Source of the DNA: Paracoccaceae bacterium Fryx2
GTDB lineage: Bacteria; Pseudomonadota; Alphaproteobacteria; Rhodobacterales; Rhodobacteraceae
DNA length: 64,000 bases
NCBI GenBank assembly: GCA_032334235.1
Contig: JAVSGI010000003.1
Location: 1,302,001-1,366,000, forward strand
Direction: 5' to 3'
Position 1 is the first letter of the stretch. Every line of letters begins with the position of its first letter. Position numbers and translations under genes: made by a program. Of this stretch, positions 27,134-37,352 are shown piece by piece. The notes beneath the pieces are model-generated. The model was not told the origin of the DNA and made no database searches. It saw only the letters and a list, made by a program, of their open reading frames with translations.

Positions 27134-30100
27134 TCTGACCCTGGTGCCCGCCGGTGCGGGATCGGGCAAGACCCACAGGATCGAACAGGAACTGGCCGGG
27201 CTGGTGGAGCGCGGCCAAGTCGGTGCAAGCCGCATTCTGGCAGTCACCTTCACCGAAAGCGCCGCCGCCGAACTACGTGGTCGTATCCGGGGCGAGTTGA
27301 TGAAGCGCGGCCGGATCGAGGATGCGCTGGCGATCGACCGCGCCTATGTCGGCACCATCCATGCGCTGGGCCAACGCCTGTTGACCGAACACACCTTCGC
27401 CGCAGGGCGCAATCCAGATGCCCGTCTGGTCACCGAGGCCGAGCGTGACCTTCTGATCCGACGCGAAGTTGGCCGGTCTGCCGCCCTACTGCCGATCATC
27501 TCGGACCTTGAGCGGTTTGGCTATGCCTGGGACCGCGTCAGTGGTGACAGCGCAGAGGACAGTTTTCGCAAGGCGGTGCTGAAGACTACTGATCTTTTGC
27601 GCGGGCTTGGCAATCGGGCCATGGACCCCGACATCGCGGCCGGGGCGCTGGACTTCATCCGCCAGACTTATGGCGTTTGCGACAACGATGGAACGGCATT
27701 GGAAACATCTCTGCGGCGGGCCTGTGGTGAATTGTTAAGCGCATTCCCCAACTGCATTGCGACGCCGGATATGGCAAACGCGGCGCGCGATGCGTTCTGG
27801 TCGGATTTCCGCAACCTGCGCGATGCGGCGCATAAACCCGACGAGTTGGCCCGCAACTGGCCGCTTTGGCAAAAACTGCGTGGGCTGCGCATGACCAAGC
27901 GCGGTTGCCCAACCCCATCTGGCTATGACGACCGTGCGCAGGCCGTGATGACCGCCGCAGACGGGTTGTTGCGCCATCCGGGGCCACTGCAGGATGCCCT
28001 GACCCATCTTACGGCGCTGGTGCAGGGAGTTCAGGGTGCAATGGCCGCCTATGCCGGGGCCAAGCGGCAGGCAGGTCTAATCGACTATGCCGACATGATC
28101 GCCGACACCGAAGCTCTCTTGCGCAGCCAGCCCGATATCCTGGCCTCTGTCGTGGCGGAAATCGACTGTGTGGTGATCGACGAGTTTCAGGATACCAACC
28201 CGGTGCAATTCGCCCTTCTGTGGCGGCTGGCTCAAGCAGCGCCGCGCGCATTGATCGTTGGTGACACCAAACAGGCGATCATGGATTTTCAGGGCGCCGA
28301 CCCACGCCTCGCTGCGGCGCTGGAGGCCAAATTTCCCGCCTGCGTCCAGCCGCAGGACCGAAACTGGCGCAGCGATCCTCGGATCATGGCCTTCATCAAT
28401 GCCATAGGCCCTAGGCTGTTCCCGGGTGCCTATACGCCCCTCGCCCCGACGCGCGCCGAGACTGGCGTAACGGCGCTGGAGGCGATATCTCGCCCGAGTT
28501 CATGGACCGACAAGAAAGATCACACTGCTGATTGTGCCGCCGACCGGATCGCAGCAATCTTGTCGGACGCTGAGCAGGTCGTCTGCCCGGTTGAAAAGAC
28601 GCGTCGTGCCGCAAGACCTGCCGATATCGCGGTTCTTTGCTACACTCGGGCGCAGGGTGCCAAAGTGGCCGATGCCTTACGCAAACGCGGGCTGCCTGCC
28701 CGTATTCAAAGCGAAGGATGGCTTGAGGCACCCGCCACCTCCGTCGCTCGCGCGGCAATCGCACTTGTGGCTGATCCCGACGACCGGCTAGCCGCCCTCG
28801 GCCTTGTCACGCGTGGTCCAGCGCGGATGCCTCTGGCGCAGGCATTGCGCGCGACAATTGACACCACCCTGGATGCCCATTCTGACCTTGAACGCCTGGC
28901 TGAAATCTCAGCGCTGGTGCGGGATCTGCCGGTTGGTGATCTGGTGCCTCGCATCATCGCCGCCGCCCGCCTGCGTGATTGGGCCAAAGGGCTGGCGGCA
29001 CCCGAACAGGCGCTGGCCGACCTTGCACGGCTGGAGGCAGAGGCCCGCGTCTTTGACCAACTGCCCGATGAACTGAAATCCGCGGCAGGCTTCTTCGGAT
29101 CTGGCCCGCAGGTTTTTCTGGGCTGGCTTGCTGCCCAGACCGAGCGGGATTTCGACCGCCATCCCGACCCCGCCGGTTGGTCCGCGCCGGGGGTCGAAGT
29201 CGTGACATGGCACGCGGCAAAGGGACGCGAATGGCCGATCACGGTGGTTCTGGGCCTCGATCAGAAGATCGTGGAACGCCCCAACACCTTGCGTGCAGAT
29301 TTCTCAGATTTCGATGACCTGAGCCACGTGCTTGAAAAAGCGGGCCTGCACTGGACACCGAATTTAGCCGCCCCCGAAAAGCAACTACCGTTTCAAGAGG
29401 CGCGACAGGCGGCCGATGAGGCTTCCGCGGCCCGCCTGATGTATGTGGCCCTGACCCGCGCGCGCGACCGCCTGATCCTGATGGTGCCTCCTCCGCCCTC
29501 AAAACCTAAGGACCGGCCCGAACGGATGATCGACCTGCTGCGTGATCGCACCGGGCTAACCTTAGCCATGGATGGAACTGGCCTGAAGGCCTGCGATTCC
29601 GTATTTCCGGCACGCATCACCGCGCTGGGCCGGGAGTGGGTCGAGCCGCCGATGATCGCAGAACCAGTCGACCCAGTTGCCAGCTTTGGCATGCTCAAGC
29701 CGCATGCCGGTGGCGGCAGGACACCATGGCGGCAAAGCCCGTCCACACTTGTCGCGGCTTTGGACGGCCCCGCGCCGCACCTCCAACACGCGGATCTGGG
29801 CCCCAGAATTGGTGTCGCGCGCGATGGCATTGGTTTGGCTACCGATCGGGGCACCGCCTGGCACCTCGCGTTCCGCGTGCTATCCGAACGACCAGAGATG
29901 ACAGCGCGACTGTCCACCGCCAGCGGGCTCGACCCGGCGACGCTGGACGCCATTGCAGCGCAATCAAGCGCAATGCGCGATTGGCTTGCGGCACAGGGAT
30001 ACACCCGACTGCACCATGAGCTTCCCCTGCAGATCACTGCACTGGATGGCTCACAAATCAACGGCGTCATCGATTGCCTGGCAGAAGGGCCGGAGGGTTA

Positions 30101-30299
30101 CGCCATCATCGACCATAAATCCGGACCCTGCCCGGACCCTGACACCCGTTTCGCAACCTATCTTCCACAATTGCGAGCCTATGCCGCCGCGGTCGAACAC
30201 TGCATGCCGGGCAAACCCGTGCGGCTGCTTGCAATCAACTGGATGAACGAAGGCCGTATCTCCAGCCACCGCATTTCCGAACCTGAAAGCGTCACATGA
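27123..30299 (+). CDS. AddA-like UvrD helicase-nuclease, 1058 aa
   Basis: This is an SF1A helicase with Walker A GAGSGKT (K16) near the N-terminus, motif Ia VTFTESAAAELR and motif II VIDEFQDTN (D353-E354). Later helicase motifs include TWHAAKGREW and YVALTRARDR. The C-terminal RecB-type nuclease has GVIDCLAEG (D984) and IIDHKSG (D997, K999). It therefore looks like a complete AddA-type helicase-nuclease paired with the AddB-like protein just upstream. I prefer ATG 27123 over 27105 because GAGGAG lies about eight bases before it. A 180-base gap without obvious features separates it from the sbcD-like gene. Confidence 0.86.
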   Translation: MTNDLTLVPAGAGSGKTHRIEQELAGLVERGQVGASRILAVTFTESAAAELRGRIRGELMKRGRIEDALAIDRAYVGTIHALGQRLLTEHTFAAGRNPDARLVTEAERDLLIRREVGRSAALLPIISDLERFGYAWDRVSGDSAEDSFRKAVLKTTDLLRGLGNRAMDPDIAAGALDFIRQTYGVCDNDGTALETSLRRACGELLSAFPNCIATPDMANAARDAFWSDFRNLRDAAHKPDELARNWPLWQKLRGLRMTKRGCPTPSGYDDRAQAVMTAADGLLRHPGPLQDALTHLTALVQGVQGAMAAYAGAKRQAGLIDYADMIADTEALLRSQPDILASVVAEIDCVVIDEFQDTNPVQFALLWRLAQAAPRALIVGDTKQAIMDFQGADPRLAAALEAKFPACVQPQDRNWRSDPRIMAFINAIGPRLFPGAYTPLAPTRAETGVTALEAISRPSSWTDKKDHTADCAADRIAAILSDAEQVVCPVEKTRRAARPADIAVLCYTRAQGAKVADALRKRGLPARIQSEGWLEAPATSVARAAIALVADPDDRLAALGLVTRGPARMPLAQALRATIDTTLDAHSDLERLAEISALVRDLPVGDLVPRIIAAARLRDWAKGLAAPEQALADLARLEAEARVFDQLPDELKSAAGFFGSGPQVFLGWLAAQTERDFDRHPDPAGWSAPGVEVVTWHAAKGREWPITVVLGLDQKIVERPNTLRADFSDFDDLSHVLEKAGLHWTPNLAAPEKQLPFQEARQAADEASAARLMYVALTRARDRLILMVPPPPSKPKDRPERMIDLLRDRTGLTLAMDGTGLKACDSVFPARITALGREWVEPPMIAEPVDPVASFGMLKPHAGGGRTPWRQSPSTLVAALDGPAPHLQHADLGPRIGVARDGIGLATDRGTAWHLAFRVLSERPEMTARLSTASGLDPATLDAIAAQSSAMRDWLAAQGYTRLHHELPLQITALDGSQINGVIDCLAEGPEGYAIIDHKSGPCPDPDTRFATYLPQLRAYAAAVEHCMPGKPVRLLAINWMNEGRISSHRISEPESVT

Positions 30300-30479
30300 G
30301 GCGAACAACCTATCGCCGCCCTGCGTTTTCGCGGTGGAGATCCAACCCACCAACCGATACCCGCCGAGACCGTGAACTTCGACCCCCTGCTATTGTTTGG
30401 CTGACCTGACGGGTCGCGGCCGACGCCGCTTTCATCACGGCCATCCGACTTATCGATTAACAAAGACAGGCTAATCCGA

Positions 30480-31703
30480 ATGCGCATTATTCACACCGCC
30501 GACTGGCACATCGGTCAAACCCTGAATGGCTGGAACCGTGAGGCGGAACATCGTGCCTTTCTGGGTAATCTGGGCCAGTTGATCGCTGACCATCAGGTGG
30601 ATGTGCTGCTGGTGGCGGGCGATGTGTTCGATGGGATCAACCCGTCGGGTGATGCCCAGCGCCTGCTTTACGGCGCGCTGGCGGACTTCCTGCGCCAAAG
30701 GCCCGGCCTTACAGTGGTGATGATTGCCGGAAACCACGACCCTGCCGGGCGGCTGGAGGCACCCGGCGCGGTGCTGCGCGCGCTTGGCGTGCATGTCGTG
30801 GGCACGATGCAACGCCAAACCGGCGGGGTCGACATGGACCGCCACCTGATCCCGCTGCGGGATGCGGCAGGTGTGACGCGCGCGCATGTGCTGGCCATTC
30901 CGTTTCTGCGTGCTTCTGATCTGCCGGGCTTGACCCTTGGGGCGACGGGCGGCACTGAATCGGCCATCGTGACTGCCACTCGAGCCCTGCACGCGCAGAT
31001 GACCGATGCCGCAATTGCTTGTGCCGGTGGCGTGCCGGTCATCGCGATGGGGCATTTGACCTGTGCGGGCGGGCTGGAATCCGAAGGGGCAGAGCGGCGC
31101 ATCCTGATCGGCGGCGAACATGCCGTGCCGCCCGATATCTATCCGCCGGGGCTGTGTTATGTGGCGCTTGGCCATTTGCACCGCCCGCAAAGCCTTGATG
31201 GCGGTCGTGTAAGGTATTCCGGCTCTCCCTTCCCGCTTTCGGCGACCGAAATTCCTTATGATCACGGGGTGACGCTGATCGACCTTTCACCGGGTGGGAT
31301 GACCATCACGCATCTCCCGATGGCACGCCCTGTCGATGTGCTGCGCCTGCCTTCTGCGGGCGCGCTGACCCCGGCCGAACTGGACGCTGCGCTTGTCGCC
31401 CTGTCACTGGATGCAGGGCTTGCACCGGATCTGCAGCCCTTCGTCCATGCCGTGATCCGCGCCGAACATGCCGTACCGGTGGTTCTGGCCGAAGTTGAGG
31501 CGGTGTTGGCCCGCCATCCCGTGCGGCTTGCCGATATTCACCTTAGTCGGCCCGAGACCACGACAATCAACGAGCCTCCTCCGACAACGCTGGCGGAAAC
31601 CTCGCCCGAGGTTCTCTTCCTTGCCGCTTTCCGTGATACGCATGGAATAGACCCAGATGGCCGCCATCTTGCAGCCTTCCGTGATACTTTGGCCGAGGTC
31701 TGA
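30480..31703 (+). CDS. sbcD: SbcD-like metallophosphoesterase (Mre11 family) exonuclease, 407 aa
   Basis: All Mre11/SbcD phosphoesterase motifs are visible: TADWHIG (D8, H10), VAGDVFDG, AGNHDP, AMGHL and ALGHLHRPQ. Length is normal for SbcD. The enzyme needs manganese and, with SbcC, trims hairpins and protein-blocked DNA ends. It is followed after four bases by the SbcC-like gene, so the pair is co-translated. Whether it is the cell's only SbcCD or an island-borne paralogue cannot be told here. Confidence 0.9.
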   Translation: MRIIHTADWHIGQTLNGWNREAEHRAFLGNLGQLIADHQVDVLLVAGDVFDGINPSGDAQRLLYGALADFLRQRPGLTVVMIAGNHDPAGRLEAPGAVLRALGVHVVGTMQRQTGGVDMDRHLIPLRDAAGVTRAHVLAIPFLRASDLPGLTLGATGGTESAIVTATRALHAQMTDAAIACAGGVPVIAMGHLTCAGGLESEGAERRILIGGEHAVPPDIYPPGLCYVALGHLHRPQSLDGGRVRYSGSPFPLSATEIPYDHGVTLIDLSPGGMTITHLPMARPVDVLRLPSAGALTPAELDAALVALSLDAGLAPDLQPFVHAVIRAEHAVPVVLAEVEAVLARHPVRLADIHLSRPETTTINEPPPTTLAETSPEVLFLAAFRDTHGIDPDGRHLAAFRDTLAEV

Positions 31704-31707
31704 CCCG

Positions 31708-34700
31708 ATGCGCATCCTTTCCATCTGCGGCCAGAACATCGCCAGCCTTGCCGATCGGTTCGAGATTGATTTTACCGCCGAACCCCTGCGCTCGGCCGGG
31801 CTTTTTGCGATCACGGGCGAAACGGGGGCGGGGAAATCGTCGATCCTCGACGCACTTTGTCTGGCGCTTTATGGCGAATGCCCGCGCCTGACCATGGGCG
31901 GAAGTGGCGACGAGGTACCCGATGCGGGCGGTGATCCGATCCGAGCCCGCGATCCGCGTGCTGTGCTGCGCCGGGGCGCAGCGCAAGGATGGGCTCAGGT
32001 CACCTTCGTCGGCGTGGACGGTGAGACATACCGTGCCGAATGGTCGGCCCGTCGCGCACGCGACAGAGTTGACGGCAAGCTGCAATCCGTCTCGCGTGCG
32101 GTGATCCGGGCAAGCGACGGGCAGGTGCTGGAAAACCAGTCCACCGCTGTCGCCCAAAAGGTGCAGACGCTAACCGGCCTCAGCTATGATGAGTTCCGCC
32201 GCACCGTTCTTCTGGCGCAGGGGGACTTTGACGCCTTCTTGCGTGCTGACACGAATGATCGGGCGGCGTTGTTGGAAAAGGTCACCGGAACTGGGCTCTA
32301 CCGCGACATATCTGCCCGTATCTTCGAGCGGACTGAAGCAGCGCGCACCGAACACAAGGAGCTGGAAATTCAGCGCGCAGCACACCGTCTGTTGTCCGAC
32401 GATACCATCTCCGCGTTGACGGAAGAGCGGATGATGCTCGCCGGGGCAATCGAGGCTGGGAATGCTGCGCGCGGAACAATCACGGCGGATCTGGACCGGC
32501 ATCGCAGAATCGTGGCGGCGCGCGCTCTGTTTAATGAGGCCGTACAGGCGGTCGGCAGGGCCGATGCCGCCAGCGTAGCGGCGCAGCCGGACCGAAACCG
32601 TTTGTTGCAGATCGACAGCTGCGAACCCTTGCGCTTGCCGTGGCAAACGGCGCGAAGCACTGAAGCCGCCTGGTCAAGCGCAGTGCAGACCCTTGCCGTG
32701 GCCGAAAGCGCGGTGTCGGCGGCAGAGGCCGAAGTACTGACCCGGCGCAGCGCGGCAGAATTGTCCAGTACAGCGCATCAGGCAAAAGAGGCTGAATTCA
32801 AGACCCTCGGCCCGATCTGGAGCAAGGCCGCCGCGCTGGACACTCAGATCGAAGGGGCGACGGAAGAGCTTTCAAAGGCAGACGCCGTTGCAATGAAGGC
32901 CGGGGCAGACGCAGGGACCGCGCAAGCAAAAGTTGCCAACCTGACGCAGCGTGAGGGTTTGGCCAGTGCCGCATGGGCTGACGCATCCGCGCTGTTGGCA
33001 AATCTTGCCCCCATCGCGCCGCTTGCCGCGCGGTGGGCGGATATCGCCCGCGATCTTGCCGAACGAACCCGCACCCTGCAGGACGAGGAAATCGCCCGCA
33101 CAGCGTTGGCGGCGCTTGACACCAAAGCTGCGGACTTTTCCCGGCAACTTGCACTACTTGAGGCTGACGATACGCAGGATCGCAACACCCGGACCGATCT
33201 TGTCGCGCAGGTCGAAGAGTTTGCCGCCCTGATTGCCACGATAGAGGCGGACCGCCCGCAAGACCTTGCCAACCGGCTTGCCGATCTGGCGGACACCCTG
33301 ACAAACCTTGACCGCGCCACGCGGGAGCATACCGCAGCAGTGACAGTCGTGGCCACCGCTGCAGCCAATAAAATTAAAGCCGAAGCCGATGGCCAGCAGG
33401 CCGCAGCAGAGATTGCTGCGCAGAACAATGCTTTTGTGCGGGCCGAGGCCGCCGGACAAAGCCTGTCAGCACCGTTGGAACGGGCCTCGGCTGCTGCATC
33501 GGAGAATGCACAAGCGCTGCGGTTGCGCCTTGTACAGGGCGAACCCTGCCCCGTCTGCGGCGCGACCGACCACCCGACCCTTGCGGATGCTGCCCTTGCC
33601 AATCTGGCGCACCAGTTGCGCGCCGATCTGGAGGCCGCACGGCAGGCAGGCGCAGCGGCGCGTCTTGCGCTGAAAACTGCCGAAGGTCAGGCTGCCAAAG
33701 CCGCCGCTGTCGTGCAACATGCGTCGGATGCCAGCGCAGAAGGTTTGGCGCGGGCGGAAGAAGCCGCCAAGATTTGGCAAGTCGCGCGCGACAAGGCGCT
33801 AGGCTCCGGTCTTTGCTCCGATCTGCCCGAAACCCCTGCAGACGGCGCGAATGCTGTGGCAACTGCGCTGGCGGAAGTGGGCCAGCGGCGGAAGGCTCTG
33901 CAGACCACTTTGCTGCAGATCAGCAATCTGCGCGACGAACAGACGCGGGCCACCGAGGCGCGGAACAATCTGACCACGCGGATGGAAACCCGGGGCGCTG
34001 ACCGCAGCCGCCTCGCGGGCGAGTTCGCACAGACCGCCCAACAAGTCGCCCTCACTCAGCAAACAGCCAGGACTGCGGCGCAGCGGCGCGATGATCTGGA
34101 TACCGTTTTGTCGCCCTTGCTGATGCTGGCGGGCGAAAGCATCGCCGCACTTGGCACCGCACCGGATGCGGTTGCATCCCGGCTGCTGGACCAGGTCAAA
34201 GCGCTTGGCGCGGCGACAACGGCAATGGCCGCCGCCGAGGTCGAACTTGCCACGATCCGCCCTGCGCTCCAGACCGAAACCGCGCTTGCGGCGCAGGCGG
34301 TGGTGGATCTGACTGGCCTGAAAAACGCGGCAACCGACCGCCGGAATGCGCTTGCGGTGCTGCGCTCGGATCGTGCGGGGCTGTTGAACGGCGAGGCGAC
34401 AGACAGCCACCGGACGCGGTTCAACGACGCCCGGCTTGCGGCGCAAACGGAACAGTCAACCGCTGCGACGGCGCTGGCCGAGGCCGCGTCGAAACTGGCG
34501 CACGCCGCGGGCCAAATGCAGTTAGCCGCCAGCCACGTTGCCGACTGCAATCTTGCCGCGTCCGCGGCGGGCAATGCGTTGCGCGCCGCGCTGGCCTTGA
34601 CCGATCAGACAACCGCAACGCTCGACGCGACATTCGCACTGGCGCAGGCCGAGGTTGACGTCCTGCGGACCGCACTTCGCAAACTGGATGACGACATGAC

Positions 34701-35454
34701 CGCCGCCATCTCGGCCCGAAACGCGCGGCAGGCCGATCTGGACGCCGCCGAGGCGACCGGCCTACCCGAAACCCCGGCCGAGGCCCTGCAAGATGCGCTG
34801 GCCACCCTTGACGCCCAACAACGCCTCCAAACCGAACGCACGGGGGAAATTGGCGGACAGCTGGCCGCCGACGCAGCATCCCGTGCTGCACTCAGCGGAC
34901 TTGAGGCAGAAATCTCCACGGCAAAGGCAACGCTGGAGGTATGGCAGGCCGTCAACATGGCTGTCGGATCGAAGAATGGCGATCGCTTTGCACGGCTGGC
35001 GCAATCAATCACGCTGGATGTTCTAGTGGACCGCGCGAACCACCATCTGCGCGATCTGAAGCCCCGCTACCGCCTGAAACGGGCAGGCACCGAACTGGCG
35101 CTGAACATCGTCGATCAGGACATGGGGGATGAAGAACGTTCCACCCGCAGCCTTTCGGGCGGCGAGCGTTTTCTGGTATCGCTTTCGCTGGCGCTTGCGC
35201 TGTCCCGCATGGGCGGCAGCGGCGGTCTGGCGGCGACGCTGTTCATCGACGAAGGCTTCGGGTCTTTGGATGCCGAAAGCCTTGATCTGGCCATCGACGC
35301 GCTGGAGGCGCTGCAAAGCCAGGGGCGCACTGTCGGTGTCATCAGCCATGTCGATGCGATGAAAGAACGCATACCCGTTCAGATTCGCGTAAAGCGTCAA
35401 GGCGGAGGGCGCAGCAAGATCTCCGTGGAAGGGCCCGGCACGGAGTTGATGTGA
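31708..35454 (+). CDS. sbcC: SbcC-like ATPase (Rad50/SMC-like), 1248 aa
   Basis: A split ABC ATPase: N-terminal Walker A GETGAGKSSILDAL, then long alanine-rich coiled coils and a zinc hook (CPVC, C614/C617) at mid-protein. C-terminal signature RSLSGGERF and Walker B TLFIDEGFGSLD complete it. This is the Rad50/SbcC plan; the hook dimerises two molecules and the heads bind SbcD. ATG 31708 was chosen because the protein then begins RILSICGQNIASL like other SbcC, with a GAGG ribosome site upstream. It ends the rightward unit; IS remnants follow. Confidence 0.9.
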   Translation: MRILSICGQNIASLADRFEIDFTAEPLRSAGLFAITGETGAGKSSILDALCLALYGECPRLTMGGSGDEVPDAGGDPIRARDPRAVLRRGAAQGWAQVTFVGVDGETYRAEWSARRARDRVDGKLQSVSRAVIRASDGQVLENQSTAVAQKVQTLTGLSYDEFRRTVLLAQGDFDAFLRADTNDRAALLEKVTGTGLYRDISARIFERTEAARTEHKELEIQRAAHRLLSDDTISALTEERMMLAGAIEAGNAARGTITADLDRHRRIVAARALFNEAVQAVGRADAASVAAQPDRNRLLQIDSCEPLRLPWQTARSTEAAWSSAVQTLAVAESAVSAAEAEVLTRRSAAELSSTAHQAKEAEFKTLGPIWSKAAALDTQIEGATEELSKADAVAMKAGADAGTAQAKVANLTQREGLASAAWADASALLANLAPIAPLAARWADIARDLAERTRTLQDEEIARTALAALDTKAADFSRQLALLEADDTQDRNTRTDLVAQVEEFAALIATIEADRPQDLANRLADLADTLTNLDRATREHTAAVTVVATAAANKIKAEADGQQAAAEIAAQNNAFVRAEAAGQSLSAPLERASAAASENAQALRLRLVQGEPCPVCGATDHPTLADAALANLAHQLRADLEAARQAGAAARLALKTAEGQAAKAAAVVQHASDASAEGLARAEEAAKIWQVARDKALGSGLCSDLPETPADGANAVATALAEVGQRRKALQTTLLQISNLRDEQTRATEARNNLTTRMETRGADRSRLAGEFAQTAQQVALTQQTARTAAQRRDDLDTVLSPLLMLAGESIAALGTAPDAVASRLLDQVKALGAATTAMAAAEVELATIRPALQTETALAAQAVVDLTGLKNAATDRRNALAVLRSDRAGLLNGEATDSHRTRFNDARLAAQTEQSTAATALAEAASKLAHAAGQMQLAASHVADCNLAASAAGNALRAALALTDQTTATLDATFALAQAEVDVLRTALRKLDDDMTAAISARNARQADLDAAEATGLPETPAEALQDALATLDAQQRLQTERTGEIGGQLAADAASRAALSGLEAEISTAKATLEVWQAVNMAVGSKNGDRFARLAQSITLDVLVDRANHHLRDLKPRYRLKRAGTELALNIVDQDMGDEERSTRSLSGGERFLVSLSLALALSRMGGSGGLAATLFIDEGFGSLDAESLDLAIDALEALQSQGRTVGVISHVDAMKERIPVQIRVKRQGGGRSKISVEGPGTELM

Positions 35455-35563
35455 TCGATCGGCAGTACCGCCTGCAGTTGTTTCGCCCATGGTAAAGATC
35501 CCCGAGGTCCAACAGGATCGGGACCGTCGGCGAAGGCCAAAGGGCTGCATGAGCAGGTGGCAA

Positions 35564-35700
35564 ATGAAGAAAATTCGATTTAGCGAGGTGCCAACTATGC
35601 GATTCTGCGGCAGGCTCACTCAGGCGAAGAAACGGATCAAAGTGCTGAAGAAAATTATTGGAGCGTCGATGCCGTTGAGAATTGTCTGCGGATCATGAAC
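35564..35700 (+). pseudogene. IS3-type orfA remnant
   Basis: MKKIRFSE begins at 35564 and YAILRQAHSG continues in another frame, resembling the MKK-x-RF-(S/T)-x-EQI-x-x-ILRQA start of IS3 orfA proteins. The fragment is frameshifted and stops at the IS1380 left end. The rest of 35455-35703 shows no gene. Confidence 0.45.
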
Positions 35701-35703
35701 CCG

Positions 35704-37352
35704 CATTCCCCAAGTAATCCGCTGATTTCGCTGTCGTGACCATGGTATTTTCTATATAAATCATAGTGTTGATGGCTTCGAGGGACGGATTTCATGGATC
35801 ACCCAGAGGGTGCGGGCTTGCAGCGGGCAGATCGGGTAGAATTCGACTCTCGCGTGCGGTTGGAATTCCGCGGCACGCAGCTCAGTTCGGACGGTGACCT
35901 TCTGGTGATGCGCGAGTTGGATGACGCGCTTGGGTTGTCTGACCTTGCGTCATCGGCGCTGTGCGACACCCGTCGTGGCAAGAACACGGTCCACCGGCTC
36001 GACGGGCTGTTTCGGCAGTCGGTCTATGGACGGCTGGCCGGATACGAGGATGTCAACGATGCTGACCGTCTCGCCCTCGATCCCGTGATGCGTCAGGTCG
36101 TGGGCGGCAGGGCAGTCGATGCACAAGCGGCCTCGGCCTCGCAGATGGGGCGGTTCGAGACAGAGACGATGGCCCTGGTCGAAAACCGGGAAGCGCTGGC
36201 CGATCTGAATGGCCAATGGATCGACCGGTTTCATGACCGTAACGGGCTGAAGTTCATCGTGCTGGACATGGACAGCTCGGTCAGCCCGACCCATGGTGAT
36301 CAGGAAGGGTCCGCCTGGAACGGGCATTTCGACTGCACCTGCTATCACCCGAACTTTCTGTTCAACCAGTTCGGCATGCTGGAACGCTGTGCCCTGCGCA
36401 ATGGCAACGTCCACAGCGCCGACGGCTGGCGGGATGTCCTCGATCCGGTGATCGCTCGGTATGCCAAACGTGACATCCTGCGGTTCTTCCGGGCCGATGC
36501 CGCCTACGCGATCCCGGCGATCTATGCGCGGCTCGAAGAGGCAGGCTATTTCTACGCCATCCGACTGCCCGCCAACAGCGTCCTGCGCGAGAAGATCGCA
36601 CATCGGCTGACCCGGCCGGTGGGGCGGCCTTCGCTGACCAAGGTCAAACGCTTCTTCGAGGATTTCCACTATCAGGCCGCGTCCTGGGACAAGGAGCGCC
36701 GCGTAATCGCCAAGATCGAATGGCATCCGGGCGAGCTGTTCCCCCGCGTGGGCTTCATCGTCACCAACCTGCCGATGGAGCCGGACTGGGTGATGGGCTT
36801 CTACAACCAGCGCGGCACGGCCGACCAGCACATCAAGGAGGGTAAATATGCCTTTCACTGGACACGGCTGTCATGCAGGAAGTTTCGCGACAACGAGGTC
36901 CGACTGCAGCTGCACGCGCTGGCCTACAACCTGGCCACCTTCTTGCGCTGCATCGAACTGCCCGAGGAAATGGCCGACTGGTCGTTGACCAGCCTGCAAT
37001 TGAAACTGATCAAGATCGGGGCCCGCGTCGTGCGTCATGCCCGCGCCATCACCTTCCAACTGGCCGAAGTCGCTGTCACCGGCCCGATGGTACGCGCCAT
37101 CCTCGCCCCCATTCGCCGATTGCGAGCGCCAGCGTCATGCACTTGACGGCGAACTAGGCCCGAACTGAACGAAAGCGGCTCCATAGGTCCGTCCGCCGCG
37201 CTGAAAAACGTCGCCGCCGGGCACCGACGCGGCCGCTTTGCGGCCAAATCCGCACAACTCCAACCGTCTGCGCGACCACAGACACCGCTCAGGGCGAAAA
37301 ACACTTGATCAACTGGCCCAATCAAGCGATATTGCCGACAGATCGTATCCCG
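35704..37352 (+). mobile_element. IS1380-family element A, right end missing
   Basis: The left end begins CATTCCCCAAGT at 35704, shared with element B at 37353. The sequence downstream of the transposase parallels that of element B until roughly 37312. The expected terminal ACTTGGGGAATG is absent before element B begins. Element A is therefore probably truncated at its right side and may not move by itself. Confidence 0.75.
35794..37146 (+). CDS. IS1380-family DDE transposase A, 450 aa
   Basis: This DDE_Tnp_1-type transposase has LDMDSSVSPTHGDQEGSAWN around the first catalytic Asp, RFFRADAAYAIP for the second and YNQRGTADQHIKEGKYAFHW for the Glu region. The length is typical and the frame intact. 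It is closely related to, but clearly different from, transposase B, so the copies arrived separately or diverged long ago. Confidence 0.92.
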   Translation: MDHPEGAGLQRADRVEFDSRVRLEFRGTQLSSDGDLLVMRELDDALGLSDLASSALCDTRRGKNTVHRLDGLFRQSVYGRLAGYEDVNDADRLALDPVMRQVVGGRAVDAQAASASQMGRFETETMALVENREALADLNGQWIDRFHDRNGLKFIVLDMDSSVSPTHGDQEGSAWNGHFDCTCYHPNFLFNQFGMLERCALRNGNVHSADGWRDVLDPVIARYAKRDILRFFRADAAYAIPAIYARLEEAGYFYAIRLPANSVLREKIAHRLTRPVGRPSLTKVKRFFEDFHYQAASWDKERRVIAKIEWHPGELFPRVGFIVTNLPMEPDWVMGFYNQRGTADQHIKEGKYAFHWTRLSCRKFRDNEVRLQLHALAYNLATFLRCIELPEEMADWSLTSLQLKLIKIGARVVRHARAITFQLAEVAVTGPMVRAILAPIRRLRAPASCT

